A stretch of DNA of 64,000 nucleotides from Prunella strophiata. Taxonomy: Eukaryota > Chordata > Aves > Passeriformes > Prunellidae. The stretch's first letter is position 1; every line of letters begins with the position of its first letter. The DNA lies in assembly GCA_036583965.1 (NCBI GenBank), contig JAZBQD010000005.1, forward strand, positions 1,103,456-1,167,455. The letters are read 5' to 3'. The notes below the pieces were generated by a model. It was not told where the DNA came from, made no database searches, and saw only the letters and a list, made by a program, of their open reading frames with translations. The translations under genes were made by a program, and so were the position numbers. Shown here piece after piece: positions 10,540-43,739 of the stretch.

Positions 10540-11325
10540 ATCAGCTGGGAAAAATTCCTCCCTGTGAGGCTGGTGAGGTGCTGGAATGGCAGATAAAGGG
10601 GAAAATAAGGTTAAAAAGGAGATTAAGATGGTATATTGGGGTGAAATACCTCCCTGTGAGGTGCAGGGATGGCAGATAAAGGGGAAAATAAGGTTAAAAA
10701 GGAGATGAAGATGGGTTATTGGGGTGAAATTCCTCTCTGTGAGGCTGGTGAGGCCCTGAAATGGCAAATAAAGGGGGAGATGAGGTTAAAAAGGAGATTA
10801 AGATGGGATATTGGGGTGAAATACCCCCCTGTGAGGCCCTGTAATGGCAGATAAAGGGGGAAAAAAGGTTAAAAAGGAGATTAAGATGGGATATTGGGGT
10901 GAAATAGCTCCCTGTGTGGCACAGGAATGGCAGATAAAGGGGGAAATAAGGTTAAAAAGGAGATTAAGATGGGATATTTGGGTGAAATACCTCCCTGTGA
11001 GGCTGGTGAGGTGCAGGAATAGCAGAGAAAGGGGGAAATAAGGTTAAAAAAAAGATTAAGATGGGATATTGGGGTGAAATTCCTCTCTGTGAGGTGCAGG
11101 AATGGCAGATAAAGGGGGAAATAAGGTTAAAAAGGAGATTAAGATGGGATATTGGGGTGAAATTCCTCCCAGTGAGACCTGGAGTGGATTTCCCAGAGGA
11201 TTCCCTGGAAGTGTCCAAGGCCAGGTTGCACAGCAGGGCTGGTGAAAGGTGTCCCTGCCATGGCAGGGGGTGGCACTTGCTGAGCTTTAAGGTCCCTCCC
11301 AAGCCTTCCACGATTCCCTGGGAAG
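10540..11325 (+). mobile_element. CR1 fragment expanded internally into a tandem repeat
   Basis: The left edge (AAATTCCTCCCTGTGAGGCT, GGTGAGGTGCTGGAATGG) and right edge (GTGTCCAAGGCCAGGTTGCA, AGGTCCCTCCCAAGCCTTCC) are consecutive parts of one sense CR1 tail. Between them about eight copies of a 65-85 bp unit alternate the CR1 motif GTGAAATACCTCCCTGTGAG with a non-CR1 piece, GGCAGATAAAGGGGGAAATA then AGGTTAAAAAGGAGATTAAG. The array therefore seems to have arisen inside an inserted LINE. Confidence 0.75.
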
Positions 11326-12153
11326 ACAAAGGAGTGTGAGGAGCAGCCGTGGGCCCTGTGCCTGTGCAGCAGCCCTGCTGGGAGGTTTGGCTCTGGAATG
11401 CAGCCCTTCCCTGGGCTGGGCCTGGCTTGCCAGGGGAGGAAGGAAGGTGGGGGAGGAGGTGTCTGAGCCCAGCCAGGTCGTTTTCTCTGCTCCACGGAGC
11501 ACAGAGCAGTGCAGGTGAGTTCTCAGGGTGGGAACTACAAACACAGGAGTTGCTCTGGAGCTCTGTGGTTTTCCCAGCTCCCCTGGACACGCTGTTGCTT
11601 TTTGAGGTGGTTGTGCAAAGGCAGAAGAATTCTAAAAGTGCATGGAAGTCCCAGTGTGAGTACTTGGGAGGTTGTAAAGAGCTTGGAGCAGTTGATTCTC
11701 CAACTTGTGCTGGCTTAATTGGGTCTTAATCATAGCAAATCCATTTTTTATAGTATCAATACCCCAAGAAATTATCTTTTTTTTTTAGTTTTACTTTAGG
11801 TTTTAACTCTTTGCCTGACAAAAACCACTCTGAAGTCTGCCCGTGCAGCTCTTGGTGGTGGTGGAGCTGCTGCCACAGTCTGTAGTAGCTCATCTTGAAG
11901 CTTATCAAAATTCTGATCTGCTGAAACGTTTATTTCAGTCTCAGATTTCAGAAAGCTCCTCCCAGGAGCTTTCTGGGGGCGTCACACTCCAAATACACCA
12001 TTTCTTTTTATTCCAGCTCTCTCTTTTCAGCTCAAAACACCTTTAAAGTAAAACAGTAAGCTCAAAATGCAGCTTTTAAGCACAGAAAGAAGTTTTTTTT
12101 TTTATTATTTCTTGATAAAAATCAATTCTTTTGTGTCCCTGCTGTGCCCACAG

Positions 12154-14408
12154 GCAGCCTGCCTCTGCAAAGTGGTACGACCGGAGGGACTACGTCTTTA
12201 TTGAGTTCTGTGTTGAAGACAGCAAAGATGTAAATGTAAATTTTGAAAAGTCCAAACTCACGTTCAGGTGAGTGATTCAAGCACAGGGAAGTGCTGAGGA
12301 GAAGCAGATTTGTTCTATGTGATGTTTTTGAGCTAAATACTGCTTTTTTTTTTTTTTTTTTCTCTTGCAGTTGTCTTGGAGGAAGTGATAACTTTAAACA
12401 TTTAAATGAAATCGATCTTTTTAATAATATCGATCCAAATGTGAGTATCTTCCTGATTCTTCCTGAGTTCTTGATGCTGGTGAGGGGCTGGCACAGCTTT
12501 TCCAGAGAAATTGCAGATATTCCATCCCTGGAATTGTTCAAGGCCACTTTGAAGCAACCTGGGCTGGTGGAAAATGTCCCTGCCCATGTCATGGGTTTGG
12601 AACTTGGGTTTTAATGTCCTTTCCAACCCAAACCATCCCTTGGTTCTGTGATCCTAAAAAATACCACCTGTTCTTTAGGCTGCTCTCAAGATTTTATTCC
12701 TTAAAAATAGGAATACTGAAAGATTTTCTAAGGAAAATTAAACCTTTAGAACATAAAAGCTCCAAGTCAGATCCAGGAAAGCATCTCCAGGTGGTATTTT
12801 CCAGGACAGGGAATAAGGGAAGAGGTGAAGATAAAGGAGGGATGTCAGCAGTTCCTGGTGAAGGTCATCCTGATGGTACTAATGGATATTTGGTCTTTTT
12901 CAGGAATCAAAGCATAAAAGAACAGACAGATCCATCTTGTGTTGTTTACGAAAAGGAGAGTCTGGTCAGGCATGGCCAAGGTTAACAAAAGAGAGGGCAA
13001 AGGTGGGTCTGAGCATCTGCTGCCTCCCCTGGCTTTTAATTTAGTGAATATTTGGGTCATGTTCAAATTCTGGAGCAGTTTTGGGTCACTTTCCTGCTCC
13101 TGATCCCACGGCAGCTCTTGTTAACCTGCCTGTTCTAACTGACAGCCACTTCCTTCCTTGTCCTTAAATAATTCCCTGTCCTGAAATAACTCCTGGTGTT
13201 GCTGCAGCTCAACTGGCTCAGCGTGGACTTCAACAACTGGAAAGACTGGGAAGATGATTCAGATGAAGACATGTCCAATTTTGATCGCTTTTCTGAGGTA
13301 GGAAATGAAAAATTCCTGGAGTTTTGGGAGCTGCCAGGCAATGAATCCGAGCTTTTTGTGCACCATCACATTGTAATTCCTGCATGAGGGCAACTGATCT
13401 GTTACAGCAAGGGGGGGGGATGTTGGTTTAGGATTATTTTGGGTGGGCAATGGGGTTGGATTCACCCCAAATTGTGGCTGTTCTGTCTCTGAGCAGATGA
13501 TGAACAACATGGGAGGAGACGACGACGTAGACTTGCCAGAAGTAGATGGGGCAGATGATGTGAGTATGTGGGTGTAGTGAACACCTGCAGGGCTGCCTCA
13601 GGAGTCCTGCACTCAGCCCTAAAAAAGGCTTAAATAGCCCCAAACCTTGTTTGCACAGGTGCTGTCACCTGGGGAGGCCCTTCCCCTCCCCTCTCAGCAG
13701 TGCTGGGGGTGCTGGGGACACCATGTTGGTGTCTGTGTCCCTCTGCAGTGACTTGGGGTCACTGTGGCTCTGCAGTGAGGCCAAACTGAGCTCACTGAGT
13801 CCTGGAATCTGGAGCTCCTCAAAATCCAGATTTGGGAACAGCAGCTCTTTGCTGGTTGGGGAGGGAGGGTGGTAGAGGAGCTGTCTGCTCCACTTAAATG
13901 TTGTTTGTTCTCCTTTGCAGGACTCACCAGACAGTGATGATGAAAGTAAGTTGTTGTCTTTGTTGTTTTCCCCTCACACACCTGCTGAAGGCTCCGAGCT
14001 GGCCTCAGGCAGGGACCAGCAGATGTTCCTCCTGGCTGCCAGCTAAAGCCAGCCCTGGGAGACAAACCTAATCTGGGAAAGCCTCTCCACACAAGCCCCA
14101 AATACCAGTTTGACCTTCCCAGGCAGCTGCAGTGCCAGGGAGGCTTTGGCTTTAGGAGCAGCACGTGCTCGGGGTGGCTCTGGCACAGCTTTCCCTTGGG
14201 AAGAGCCAGGGGGGAGGGCAGAGGCCCCAAACTGCCCCGTGACCTCCTTGGTTGGAGGCCAGGTCGTCTTGCTCGTGTCCCTTGTGACATAATAATGCCC
14301 TGGGAGCTTTTAAAAACCAACCAAGCAACAAAATAAAAACCCACAAAGCAGCCCTAAAACCACATAATTCTCTCTTTTTCCCCTCTAGAAATGCCGGATC
14401 TGGAGTAA
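12154..14408 (+). CDS. PTGES3: PTGES3 (p23 co-chaperone), coding exons 2-8
   Basis: p23 binds the ATP-closed Hsp90 dimer, steadies client complexes such as steroid receptors, and has been assigned cytosolic prostaglandin E synthase activity. Exons are 12154-12267, 12371-12440, 12904-13002, 13207-13297, 13497-13559, 13921-13945 and 14389-14408, all with GT-AG borders and agreeing phases. The product reads PASAKWYDRRDYVFIEFCVE, continues through NFEKSKLTFSCLGGSDNF and LNWLSVDFNNWKDWEDDSDE, and ends KMPDLE-stop. That is the CS domain followed by the acidic tail (GGDDDVDLPEVDGADD), at about the usual 160 residues. The exon with the start ATG is not visible and is presumably in the gap at 5589. 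The exon 2 acceptor could be CAG at 12153 or GGCAG at 12157. No frameshift is seen. Confidence 0.97.
12465..12655 (+). mobile_element. CR1 LINE 3' fragment in a PTGES3 intron
   Basis: GATGCTGGTGAGGGGCTGGC, TGTTCAAGGCCACTTTGAAG, CCTTTCCAACCCAAACCATC and TTGGTTCTGTGATCC mark a sense CR1 tail that starts about 25 bp after the donor of the exon ending 12440. Confidence 0.85.
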
Positions 14409-14708
14409 GGCAAAGTGTCGTCTTCAGGGTTTTGGGGAAAGAAGTTCATCACAACATTTCATAATTGAGATAAGAATTCCTGAGTTGATAGCCCTAAAGG
14501 GAGATCCTGCATCCTTTAACCCATTTTCAGTCCATTTTAAATGGCTTCACTGATGGTAGGTGTGTCCCATGGCACGGGGCGGTCTTAAAGCCACGAGAGG
14601 CAATAACAGTTATGCATGAACCGTTTTCCAGACTTCCAAAAAAAGACAAAAAAAAAAAAAACCAAACCAACCCAATTGAGGTGTAGGCAATCCGTTGAGA
14701 ACAGTTGC

Positions 14709-14714
14709 AATAAA
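14709..14714 (+). terminator. PTGES3: Possible proximal polyadenylation signal (PTGES3)
   Basis: AATAAA within TTGCAATAAAGTTTAC, 300 bp after the stop codon, would give a short 3'UTR. Confidence 0.5.
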
Positions 14715-15266
14715 GTTTACAGAGCCTCCTTGCCTCGTAGCAGATGTAATTACAATGGGAGAACCCTGAATTAACAGAGTGATAAATAAGCATTTTTTTT
14801 CTCCCCCCTCTCCTCTCCACGGCCTGAAATTGTCCATTTATACAGGGAACAAAAACAAAAAAACCTGTTGTCATTGCCTCCCCCAAATTCAGCAGGTGAG
14901 GCCCATCCCTCCGTGGTGTCTTCAGCTCTGTTCCCACTAACAAAAATTCCATCTTGAGAAAAAAAAAAAAAAAGGAAAAATTAAAAAAAATTCTCCTCGT
15001 TTTGGTGTTCCCCCCCTCCCCACGAGCCCCGAGCAGGTGGCTGGAGCCTGCCCCTGGTCCTGTGTGACCCCCAAACCTTTCTCCACCTCCTGGCCCGGGC
15101 TGCCAGTGGCTGTACATTGTTGCTTGTCTCAATCTGTACATTTAGACCAAATCGTATTTGCACTGTGGGTTTGGCAGCAAGTGACAGACCGTGGGGCGCG
15201 CGGGCTGAAAAACCTCAATTTATGTTCAGAGCAGCTGGGATTTTTTTAAATGTCTGCATTCTTTCT

Positions 15267-15272
15267 AATAAA
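15267..15272 (+). terminator. PTGES3: Distal polyadenylation signal (PTGES3)
   Basis: AATAAA in TTTCTAATAAACTGTTGAAG, with CT/GT-rich sequence after it, about 860 bp after the stop. Confidence 0.75.
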
Positions 15273-15337
15273 CTGTTGAAGACTCCCTGGCTCTCCCTTC
15301 GGCCTGGGCCCTGTGCGTTCCTCAGCGCCGCGGGGGC

Positions 15338-16130
15338 AGAGGGGGATCTGTGGAGTGGGGTCTCCTTCTTGGGGGTGGGATCTCCTTCTTTAGGGGGGCT
15401 GTGGGGTGGGATCTCTTTTTTGGGGGGGTCTGTGGGGTCAGATCCTCTTCTGTGGGTTGGGATCCCCTTTTAAGGGGGGCTGTGGGGTGGGGTCTCCTTC
15501 TTTGGGGGGTCCGTGGGGTGAAGGGGGTCTGTGGGGTGGAATCCCCTTTTAAGGGGGCCTGTGGGGTGGGATCTCTTTCTTAGGGGGTTCAGTGGGGTGG
15601 GATCCCCTTTTAAGGGGGGCTGTGGGGTGGGATCCCTTTCTTTGGGGGTTCAGTGGGGTGGGATCTCTTTGGGGGGTCTGTGGGGTGGAATCCCCTTCTA
15701 TTGGAATTCAGTGAGGTGGGATCTCCTTCTATGGGGGAGCACATGGGGTAGGATCCCTTTTTAAGGGGATCTGTGGGGTGGGAGCTCTTTCTTTGGGGGG
15801 TCAATGGGGTGGGATCCCCTTCTATTGGAATTCAATGAGGTGGGATCTCCTTTGGAGGGGCATTTGGGGTGGGATCCCCTTTTAAGGGGGTATGTGGGGT
15901 GGATCCCTTTCTTTGGGGTGGGATCTCCTTTTAAGGGGGTCTGTGGGGTGGAATCTCTTTCTTTAGGGGGTCAGCAGGGTGGGATCCCTTTCTTTGGGGT
16001 GGGATCTCTGTCTTTGGGGGGGTCAGCCGGGTGGGATCCCCTCCCATTGGGACAAGCGTGCTCAGTGGGGCGGGTTCCCCTCAGGTGGGGAGTCAGGAGG
16101 GTGGGATCCCATCCCTTGGGGGGCAGGGGA
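15338..16130. repeat. Intergenic GGGGTCTGTGGGGTGGGATC minisatellite
   Basis: Diverged units of about 26-55 bp combine TCTGTGGGGTGGGATCCCCT with TTTTAAGGGGG or TTCTTTGGGGG. They fill the PTGES3-ATP5F1B interval. No gene is seen. Confidence 0.85.
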
Positions 16131-16479
16131 GAATTGGTGCAGTGCTCCCCAGATGAGCGGTGGGGAGTGGTTTGAGCCTCTGGGCGACAGCAGGGGCCGG
16201 TGCCGCGGAGCCAGCCCGGTGCTGGGCAGCCCCGGGAGCACTGCAGTGACACTCAGGGCGTGAGGCGGACACGGCCCGGTGAGGAGCGGCCCCTCGGGGC
16301 GGTGCTGCGATGCGGGGCGGAGCAAAAACGCACCCGGGGTGGAGACGGGCCCGCCACGGGCCCGGTGCGGCCTCGGCCGCGGTCACGGCGCCCGCCCAAG
16401 GACAAGCGCGGGACACGTGCGCCGCCACTTCCGCTGACCTTCGCCCGGGACACGCCCCTTCCACCACGCCGCCCTATCA

Positions 16480-16697
16480 GCCCGCAGCGCGTTTTGACGG
16501 ACGGATCCACAACCCAATCGCGAGGAGGCGCAGAGCGGGCGCCGCATCGCTGTGACCAATGGGAGCGCGTATTCACCCGGCGCCTCTCCGCGGGGCAGCC
16601 AATGAGCGCGCGGTGCGGCCGTGACGCGCGGCTCGGCGGCCCCGCCCCGCGGGGGCCGTGAGGGGCGGGCGGGACGCGGGGCTCAGTCGGCGCCGCC
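16480..16697 (+). promoter_or_regulatory. ATP5F1B: ATP5F1B promoter with three evenly spaced CCAAT boxes
   Basis: A CpG-dense, TATA-less region lies just upstream of the start codon. CCAAT occurs on the + strand at 16514-16518, 16556-16560 and 16599-16603, which is 42 and 43 bp apart. All three are in one orientation, and the last is about 95 bp before the ATG. NF-Y binding is the natural inference. The ATG sits in GCCGCCATGT, a good initiation context that also overlaps a YY1-like GCCGCCATGTTGG. Confidence 0.7.
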
Positions 16698-19969
<3,272 letters not shown>

Positions 19970-20034
19970 GCCCCCCCCGAGTGCCCCCACCCCCGGCTCC
20001 GCTGGGGCCGGACCCCCAGTATTTAACATTTCCA

Positions 20035-20040
20035 ATAAAA
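20035..20040 (+). terminator. ATP5F1B: Polyadenylation signal (ATP5F1B)
   Basis: AATAAA in TTCCAATAAAACATCGG, 65 bp after the stop codon. The 3'UTR is very short, as expected for this mRNA. Confidence 0.85.
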
Positions 20041-20269
20041 CATCGGTGAAAACGTTTGCAGGCTTTGTGTGCTCTGCCTCCCTCTTGGAGGGATCCAAGT
20101 CCTGTGAGCCCCCCCAGCCATGGGGCTCCCCCAGGATCCCCTCGTGGGGAGGTTCTATCTCTGCTCCGGTGCAGGGACCCCCAGCCTGGCGGGCTCCCCT
20201 TTGTCCTGTGGGGTCTCCAATAGGGGAGGAGCCCCCTGGTCCCTCCCCAGAACTGCAGGGACAGCCGGG

Positions 20270-22700
20270 GGGTGACAGATGCTGGTGCTGTCGCTGCCCA
20301 GCCCTGTGTCCGTCTGTCTGTCCCAGTCCCCGGCCTTCCCCCCGCCCCCCCGCGCACTTCCAGCTCCTCCATTTCGCAGCACAAAGAGCGGCCCCGGCCC
20401 GGCCCGGCCCCGGCAGCTGCCACTTTGTCCGCGGGGTCCCGGGGGGCCGCTCCGGCCCGGCCTCGCCCCGAGCGGGGCTGGGGGACATCCCCCGAGGGCA
20501 CCAGGACCACCCCCAACTCCCACCCCCCCGCACTGCTCCGCCTGGTGACCCCCCGGTAACGGGCTCTGCTCAACCCCACGGAGGAGCGGGGTCCCGGGGG
20601 TGTCCCCGCGGGGGCGGCAGAGCCGGGGGTCCCGCGTCACGGCCCCGGTTGGGGGGGGTGTCCCCCGCCATCCCCCCCTCCATAACCCCACGGAGGGCGG
20701 CGGTCCCTTTAAATGGCGGCGCGGCCCCGGTGGCGGAGGGGGCGGCGGCGGTCGCTGACATCACGCGGGGCCGGGAGCACCTGCGCCCCGCCCGGCTCCG
20801 CCACCGGCACCGGCACCGCAGCGCACCGGGCCGGGCGGGCACCGGGGCTGGTGCGGGCCGCCCCCGCCGCCCCCCCAGGTACGCAGCGCGCAGGACGGGA
20901 CCCGCGGACGGGGATACCGGGACCCACCGGGACCCCCTACGGGGCTGGGATGGTTGTATTGGGACCCCCGGATCTGTACCGGGACCACCTGAGAGCGGGC
21001 CAGCTGCACCGGGACCCCCGGTTCTGTACCGGGACCTCCCCAACCCCCCGGGAGCCTCCTCCAGGGGGGGAACCCCCGCACCGGGCTCCGCTGCCCCGCA
21101 CCGGGAAGGGACACCCCCCCCCCCCGCCCCCCCACCACTTCCATTGCGGCCGCACCGGGACAGCCCCCCGGTACCGGGACCCCCTTCTCGCCCCGCCGCC
21201 CCCGGAGCCGGTGTCGCCCCCGGGCCCTGCGCAGCGCGGCCCGGCCGGTGCCGCGTGACGTCACCGGGGATCCCGGGGGCCGCGGGGAGCTGGGGGGGGC
21301 CGGTGTCCCCGCGGCCGAACCGGGGAGCACCGGTACCCGGCGGGGGTCCCGGTCCCGGTGCGCCGCCGTTCTCGGGGGTCTCCGGTGCTGCGGGGAGGAG
21401 CGAGGGGGGAACGAACGAGAGAGCGCGGGGGGGGGGGAGGAACGGGGGGGGACGTTCCCGGGGGGTGCCGGTACGGGGCGGGGGAACCCCGGGGGGAGCC
21501 GGGGGTCCCGGAGCCAGGGGTGGGGGGGCGTCCCCGCGTGGGGATTCCCCCCGCCCTGACCCCGCCGGGGGCGGGGATCCCCCTCCCACGTGGGCGCGCG
21601 CCCGCCCCCGGTGACGCCACGGCGGCGCCGCTCCCGGTGACGCCACTGCGGCCGCCGTGACGTGCGGGGGGAGGAGGAGGAGGAGGAGGAGAGAGGGAGG
21701 GGTTGGGGGGGGTGGGGGGGGAGGACGGGACGGGACGGGGGCGGTCCCGGGACCGCCGGCGGCGCGAGGCGCTTCCTGCCGCGGCCGCGGGGTTCGGCTC
21801 CGAGGCCCGGCCCGGTACCGGAGCGCATCGGAGCGGAGGGGCCCACGGCCCGGCCCGGTGCGGCGGAGGGGCCGCGCCATGCCGAGCCGCCCCCCCGCCC
21901 CGCGCCGCCTGAGCCGGGCCCCGCGCCGCCGCCTGCCAGGTGCGGGGGTCGCGGCGGAGGAGCGGGGGGGGGGCGGGCGGTAGCGGGCCGTTAACGGCCC
22001 GGGTGAAGGGAGCGAGGGCGTGGGACGGTCGGTTGCGGCGGTTTGGGCCCGGCGGCGGCAGCCCCGCTCCCCTTTCCTGACCTCGGTGAGACGCCGTGCT
22101 CTCCCCCCGCTTCCCCCTGCGCATCCCGGTTCCATGGCGTGACCCCCCCCTCCTCCTCCGTTACCGGCTCCCGGTGACCCCGCCGCTCCCCTCCCGGTGC
22201 AGCGGGCAAGGGCCCGGACCCTCGGGGAGCCCCAGCCCCGTTCCCGGTGGCCGGTGCGGTTCCCCCGCAGCCCCGTCCCGGAGCTCGGGGGGAGCCCCCT
22301 CCCCTCCGGCACCGCCCGTTTGTGTTCCCCCCCTCCACCGAACTCTCCGGGACCGGGACCCCCTTGCAGGAGCGGACACCGAGCCCCCCATCCCCGGAGA
22401 CCCGGCGGGGGGGCTGCGAGAGGGGGCTGGGGGTGTCCTTGCCGCAGGGACCGGGGGGTCCCCGCCGGGTGCGGCGCTGCGGGGCCGGGGGGAGACCGGT
22501 GCCGTGTCCCCCCGTGTGTCCGTCCCCGCAGGAAGTGGCCGGGAAATGGCAGCCGGTTGTTGCGTCTCGTTGTTTTTGAAACGTCCTTTTTAATCAGGTC
22601 GCGTCACGCTCCCGGGGCCTCCCGGTGCCACCGGGCCGGGGGGGCCGCAGAACCGGCGAGGCCGAGCTCTCTGCCCGGGGGATGGCACCGGCTCCACGGC
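20270..22700 (+). promoter_or_regulatory. BAZ2A: CpG island, probable BAZ2A promoter and 5' exons
   Basis: About 2.4 kb is extremely CpG-rich, with long C/G runs. It contains a palindromic CRE (TGACGTCA, 21256-21263), further GTGACGCCAC half-sites near 21610-21650 and CACGTGGGCG at about 21588. Good donors follow GC-rich leaders at 20879 (CCCAG|GTACGC) and 21940 (CCAG|GTGCGG), so one or two 5' exons of BAZ2A probably end there. Long open frames on both strands reflect GC content and match nothing I recognise. Confidence 0.6.
21879..21939 (+). CDS. BAZ2A: Candidate BAZ2A 5' exon with upstream in-frame ATG
   Basis: GCGCCATGCC opens a frame reading MPSRPPAPRRLSRAPRRRLP. It ends CCA-G|GTGCGG, and the lone G joins AA-ATG of the exon at 24957 to read E-M-E-T-N-N. 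The phase fits a 21-residue basic N-terminal extension of BAZ2A. Human BAZ2A also begins M-E-M across this junction, so a coding preceding exon is plausible. No homology is known to me; the sequence may simply be 5'UTR. Confidence 0.3.
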
Positions 22701-23869
22701 ACCGACAGTTCCCCCCCAGCCTGCAGCTCTGTCCCCCCCCAGCTCAGCTCCCGGGGACAATCCTGGCCCCGGTGTCCCCGCTGGGGATCCCAGGGGCCGC
22801 TGCTGTCGCTGCCACCGGGTTTGCCACCCGGGCGAGCGGCGCTGACACGTTGGCCGTGCCCGGTGTGACAGCAGCCGGGGTCAGCCGCGGGCTCGGTGCC
22901 CGCCTTGTCACCCACCGTCACCGAGGTCCCCGCAGTGCCGCCATCCGAGGCTCCTGCCCCTCGCCCTCCTCACCTTGCCTGGCTCCGGTTTCTCTCCGTG
23001 GCCCAGTTTCAGCTCCACACTCGGTGGCTCAGGGCGGGGGGAGCGGGGCCGCAGGAGCCCCGGTGCGGGTGGGAGGTGACAAGTGGCCACGGATGGCCGG
23101 TGTCCACAATTCACCTGGCACTGAGTGAGCTCCCAGCGATGCCAAGGGCAGGCTCTGGCCTCTGCTGGGCCTGGAGCAAGGGGGTGACATTCCCACTTTG
23201 CTGGCTTTTATTTTCTCCCGTCCCCTTCCCCACGCTGGCACGTGCCCAGACCATCCCAGTCCATCCCAGTTTGCGACCTGCAGCCTCCACCTGCCCGCTT
23301 CTGGCACATCCCTCGGCCTCCTCCTCCTCCTCCTCCTCCTCTGACCTCCAGGGCCGGCAGCGCCTCCCTGGCCGGCACATCACACACGGGGTGGGACCGG
23401 AAAGGCTTTTCCTCATCCAGCCCCGCCGCTGCCGGTGTCCCCACGCCCGGGGCTCCCAGCTGGGTCAGGCCAGAGGCCGGTGCAGGGCTCCGGGGAGGCG
23501 GCTGCGGCTCCATCCCGGGCTGCGTCACCGCCCATACGGGTTTCTCCGGTGGATGAATCACCGGTGGCCCTGGCCAGGCTCGGTGGCCCCTGTGGCCCCT
23601 GCCAGGGCAGCAGCTGAGGCGGGCGAGGGTGTGATGAAATCGGGGTTTCGACACGGGCTGTGCCAGCAGCAGCTGCTGAAGGGCGGCCTTGGCCCTTCCG
23701 GAGAGGTCGGTGCTGTCTTGGGCAGTGGTGGGTTTGGCAAGCGTGGCACAACCAGGAGTTGCCAGGGTTGGCAGCCCCACCAGCACTGGGGCTCCCTCTT
23801 CATCTGCTGGGCGTGCAGGGCATCAGTTCCCCCGTGCCCCGTCTCAGGGTTGGACCCACTGGGATCCCT
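22700..23869. other. BAZ2A 5' intronic sequence, no gene seen
   Basis: GC-rich sequence without recognisable exons. A CTC/CCT triplet run lies near 23318-23342. Confidence 0.45.
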
Positions 23870-24440
23870 CTTCATGGCTTTGGGTTTGAGGGAGCTTTTG
23901 GGGTTCCTGGGGATGAAGATCACCAGGATCCCTCCTCGTGGCATTGGGTTTGAGGAGGAGTTTGGGGTTCCTGGGGGATGAAGGTCACCAGGATCCCTCC
24001 TTGTTGCATTGGGTTTGAGGAAGAGTTGGGGTTCCTGGGGGATGAAAGTCACCAGGATCCCTCCTTGTTGCATTGGGTTTGAGGAAGAGTTTGGGGTTCC
24101 TGGGGATGAAGGTCACCAGGACCCCTCCTTGTGGCATCAGGTTTGAGGAAGAGTTTGGGGTTCCTGGGGATGAAGATCACCAGGATCCCTCCTTGTTGCA
24201 TTGGGTTTGAGGAAGAGTTGGGGTTCCTGGGAGATGAAGGTCACCAGGATCCCTCCTCGTGGTCTCGGGTTTGAGGAAGAGTTTGGGGTTCCTGGGGATG
24301 AAGGTCACCAGGATCCCTCCTCGTGGTCTCGGGTTTGAGGGAGCTTTTGGGGTTCCTGGGGGATGAAGGTCACCAGGATCCCTCCTCGTGGTCTCGGGTT
24401 TGAGGAAGAGTTTGGGGTTCCTGGGGGATGAAGGTCACCA
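23870..24440. repeat. 62-65 bp minisatellite, about nine copies
   Basis: Each unit holds GGTTTGAGGAAGAGTTTGGG, GTTCCTGGGGATGAAGGTCA, CCAGGATCCCTCCT and a variable CGTGGTCTCG or TGTTGCATTG. Copies are well conserved, and the array lies in the intron before the first certain BAZ2A exon. Confidence 0.88.
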
Positions 24441-24958
24441 GCACTGGAGCTTCAGCTCCTGCTTGCTCCCTACATGGCTCTGGCCTCAAACCCTGGAGCT
24501 GTGCCTGGGGGAGGGGGTGTGGGGTCCCCTCCACCTTGTGGGGGACGGCAGGGACACTGTCTGTCACCACAGGGTCACTCCTGTGCCAGCAGCGTTGGGT
24601 TATGGTGGCTCCTCGTGGGGTCACAGAGCTGCTTTGGGGGGGTCTGTGGGTCCTTGGCTGGGAGCCCAGGGCCAGCCAGGGGATGGTGGCACACGGTGAT
24701 CACACCTTGGTGATGGCCATCCCTGGGGACACCAGTGACAGGCTGTGCTCAAACAAGTGCCAACTTGTCCAGCTGGGGTGGCTGGGCCTGGGCCAGAGGT
24801 GGCACAGGTGGCATCTCAGTCCTGGGGGGCTTCACTGTCACTGTCCCCAGGCTGGGCACTGCAGGGGGAGGGTCAGTGGTGGGGGGGTGACCACACTGGC
24901 AGTGCCAGTCCACACCAGTGACCGACTGACCCCAGTGCATCTTGTCCCCCGTGCAGAA

Positions 24959-43692
<18,734 letters not shown>

Positions 43693-43739
43693 GTGAGCAC
43701 AGCGTGCAGATCCCCCCCTCTGAGCACTGGCGTGGGTTA

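Larger units (their letters stand above)
14409..15292 (+). other. PTGES3: PTGES3 3'UTR
   Basis: Non-coding sequence from the TAA to just past AATAAA at 15267. It is AT-rich with several A-runs and has an internal AATAAA at 14709-14714, so a short and a long 3'UTR form are both possible. No microRNA or snoRNA was recognised. Confidence 0.8.

Noticed and set aside
20570..22312. 580-residue minus-strand frame in the CpG island
   Set aside because: GC-rich sequence has few stops; the peptide is Arg/Pro/Gly-rich without domains, and other frames are equally open.
22896..23981. 361-residue plus-strand frame upstream of BAZ2A
   Set aside because: Low-complexity, no recognisable motif, and no conserved splice structure; probably chance in GC-rich DNA.
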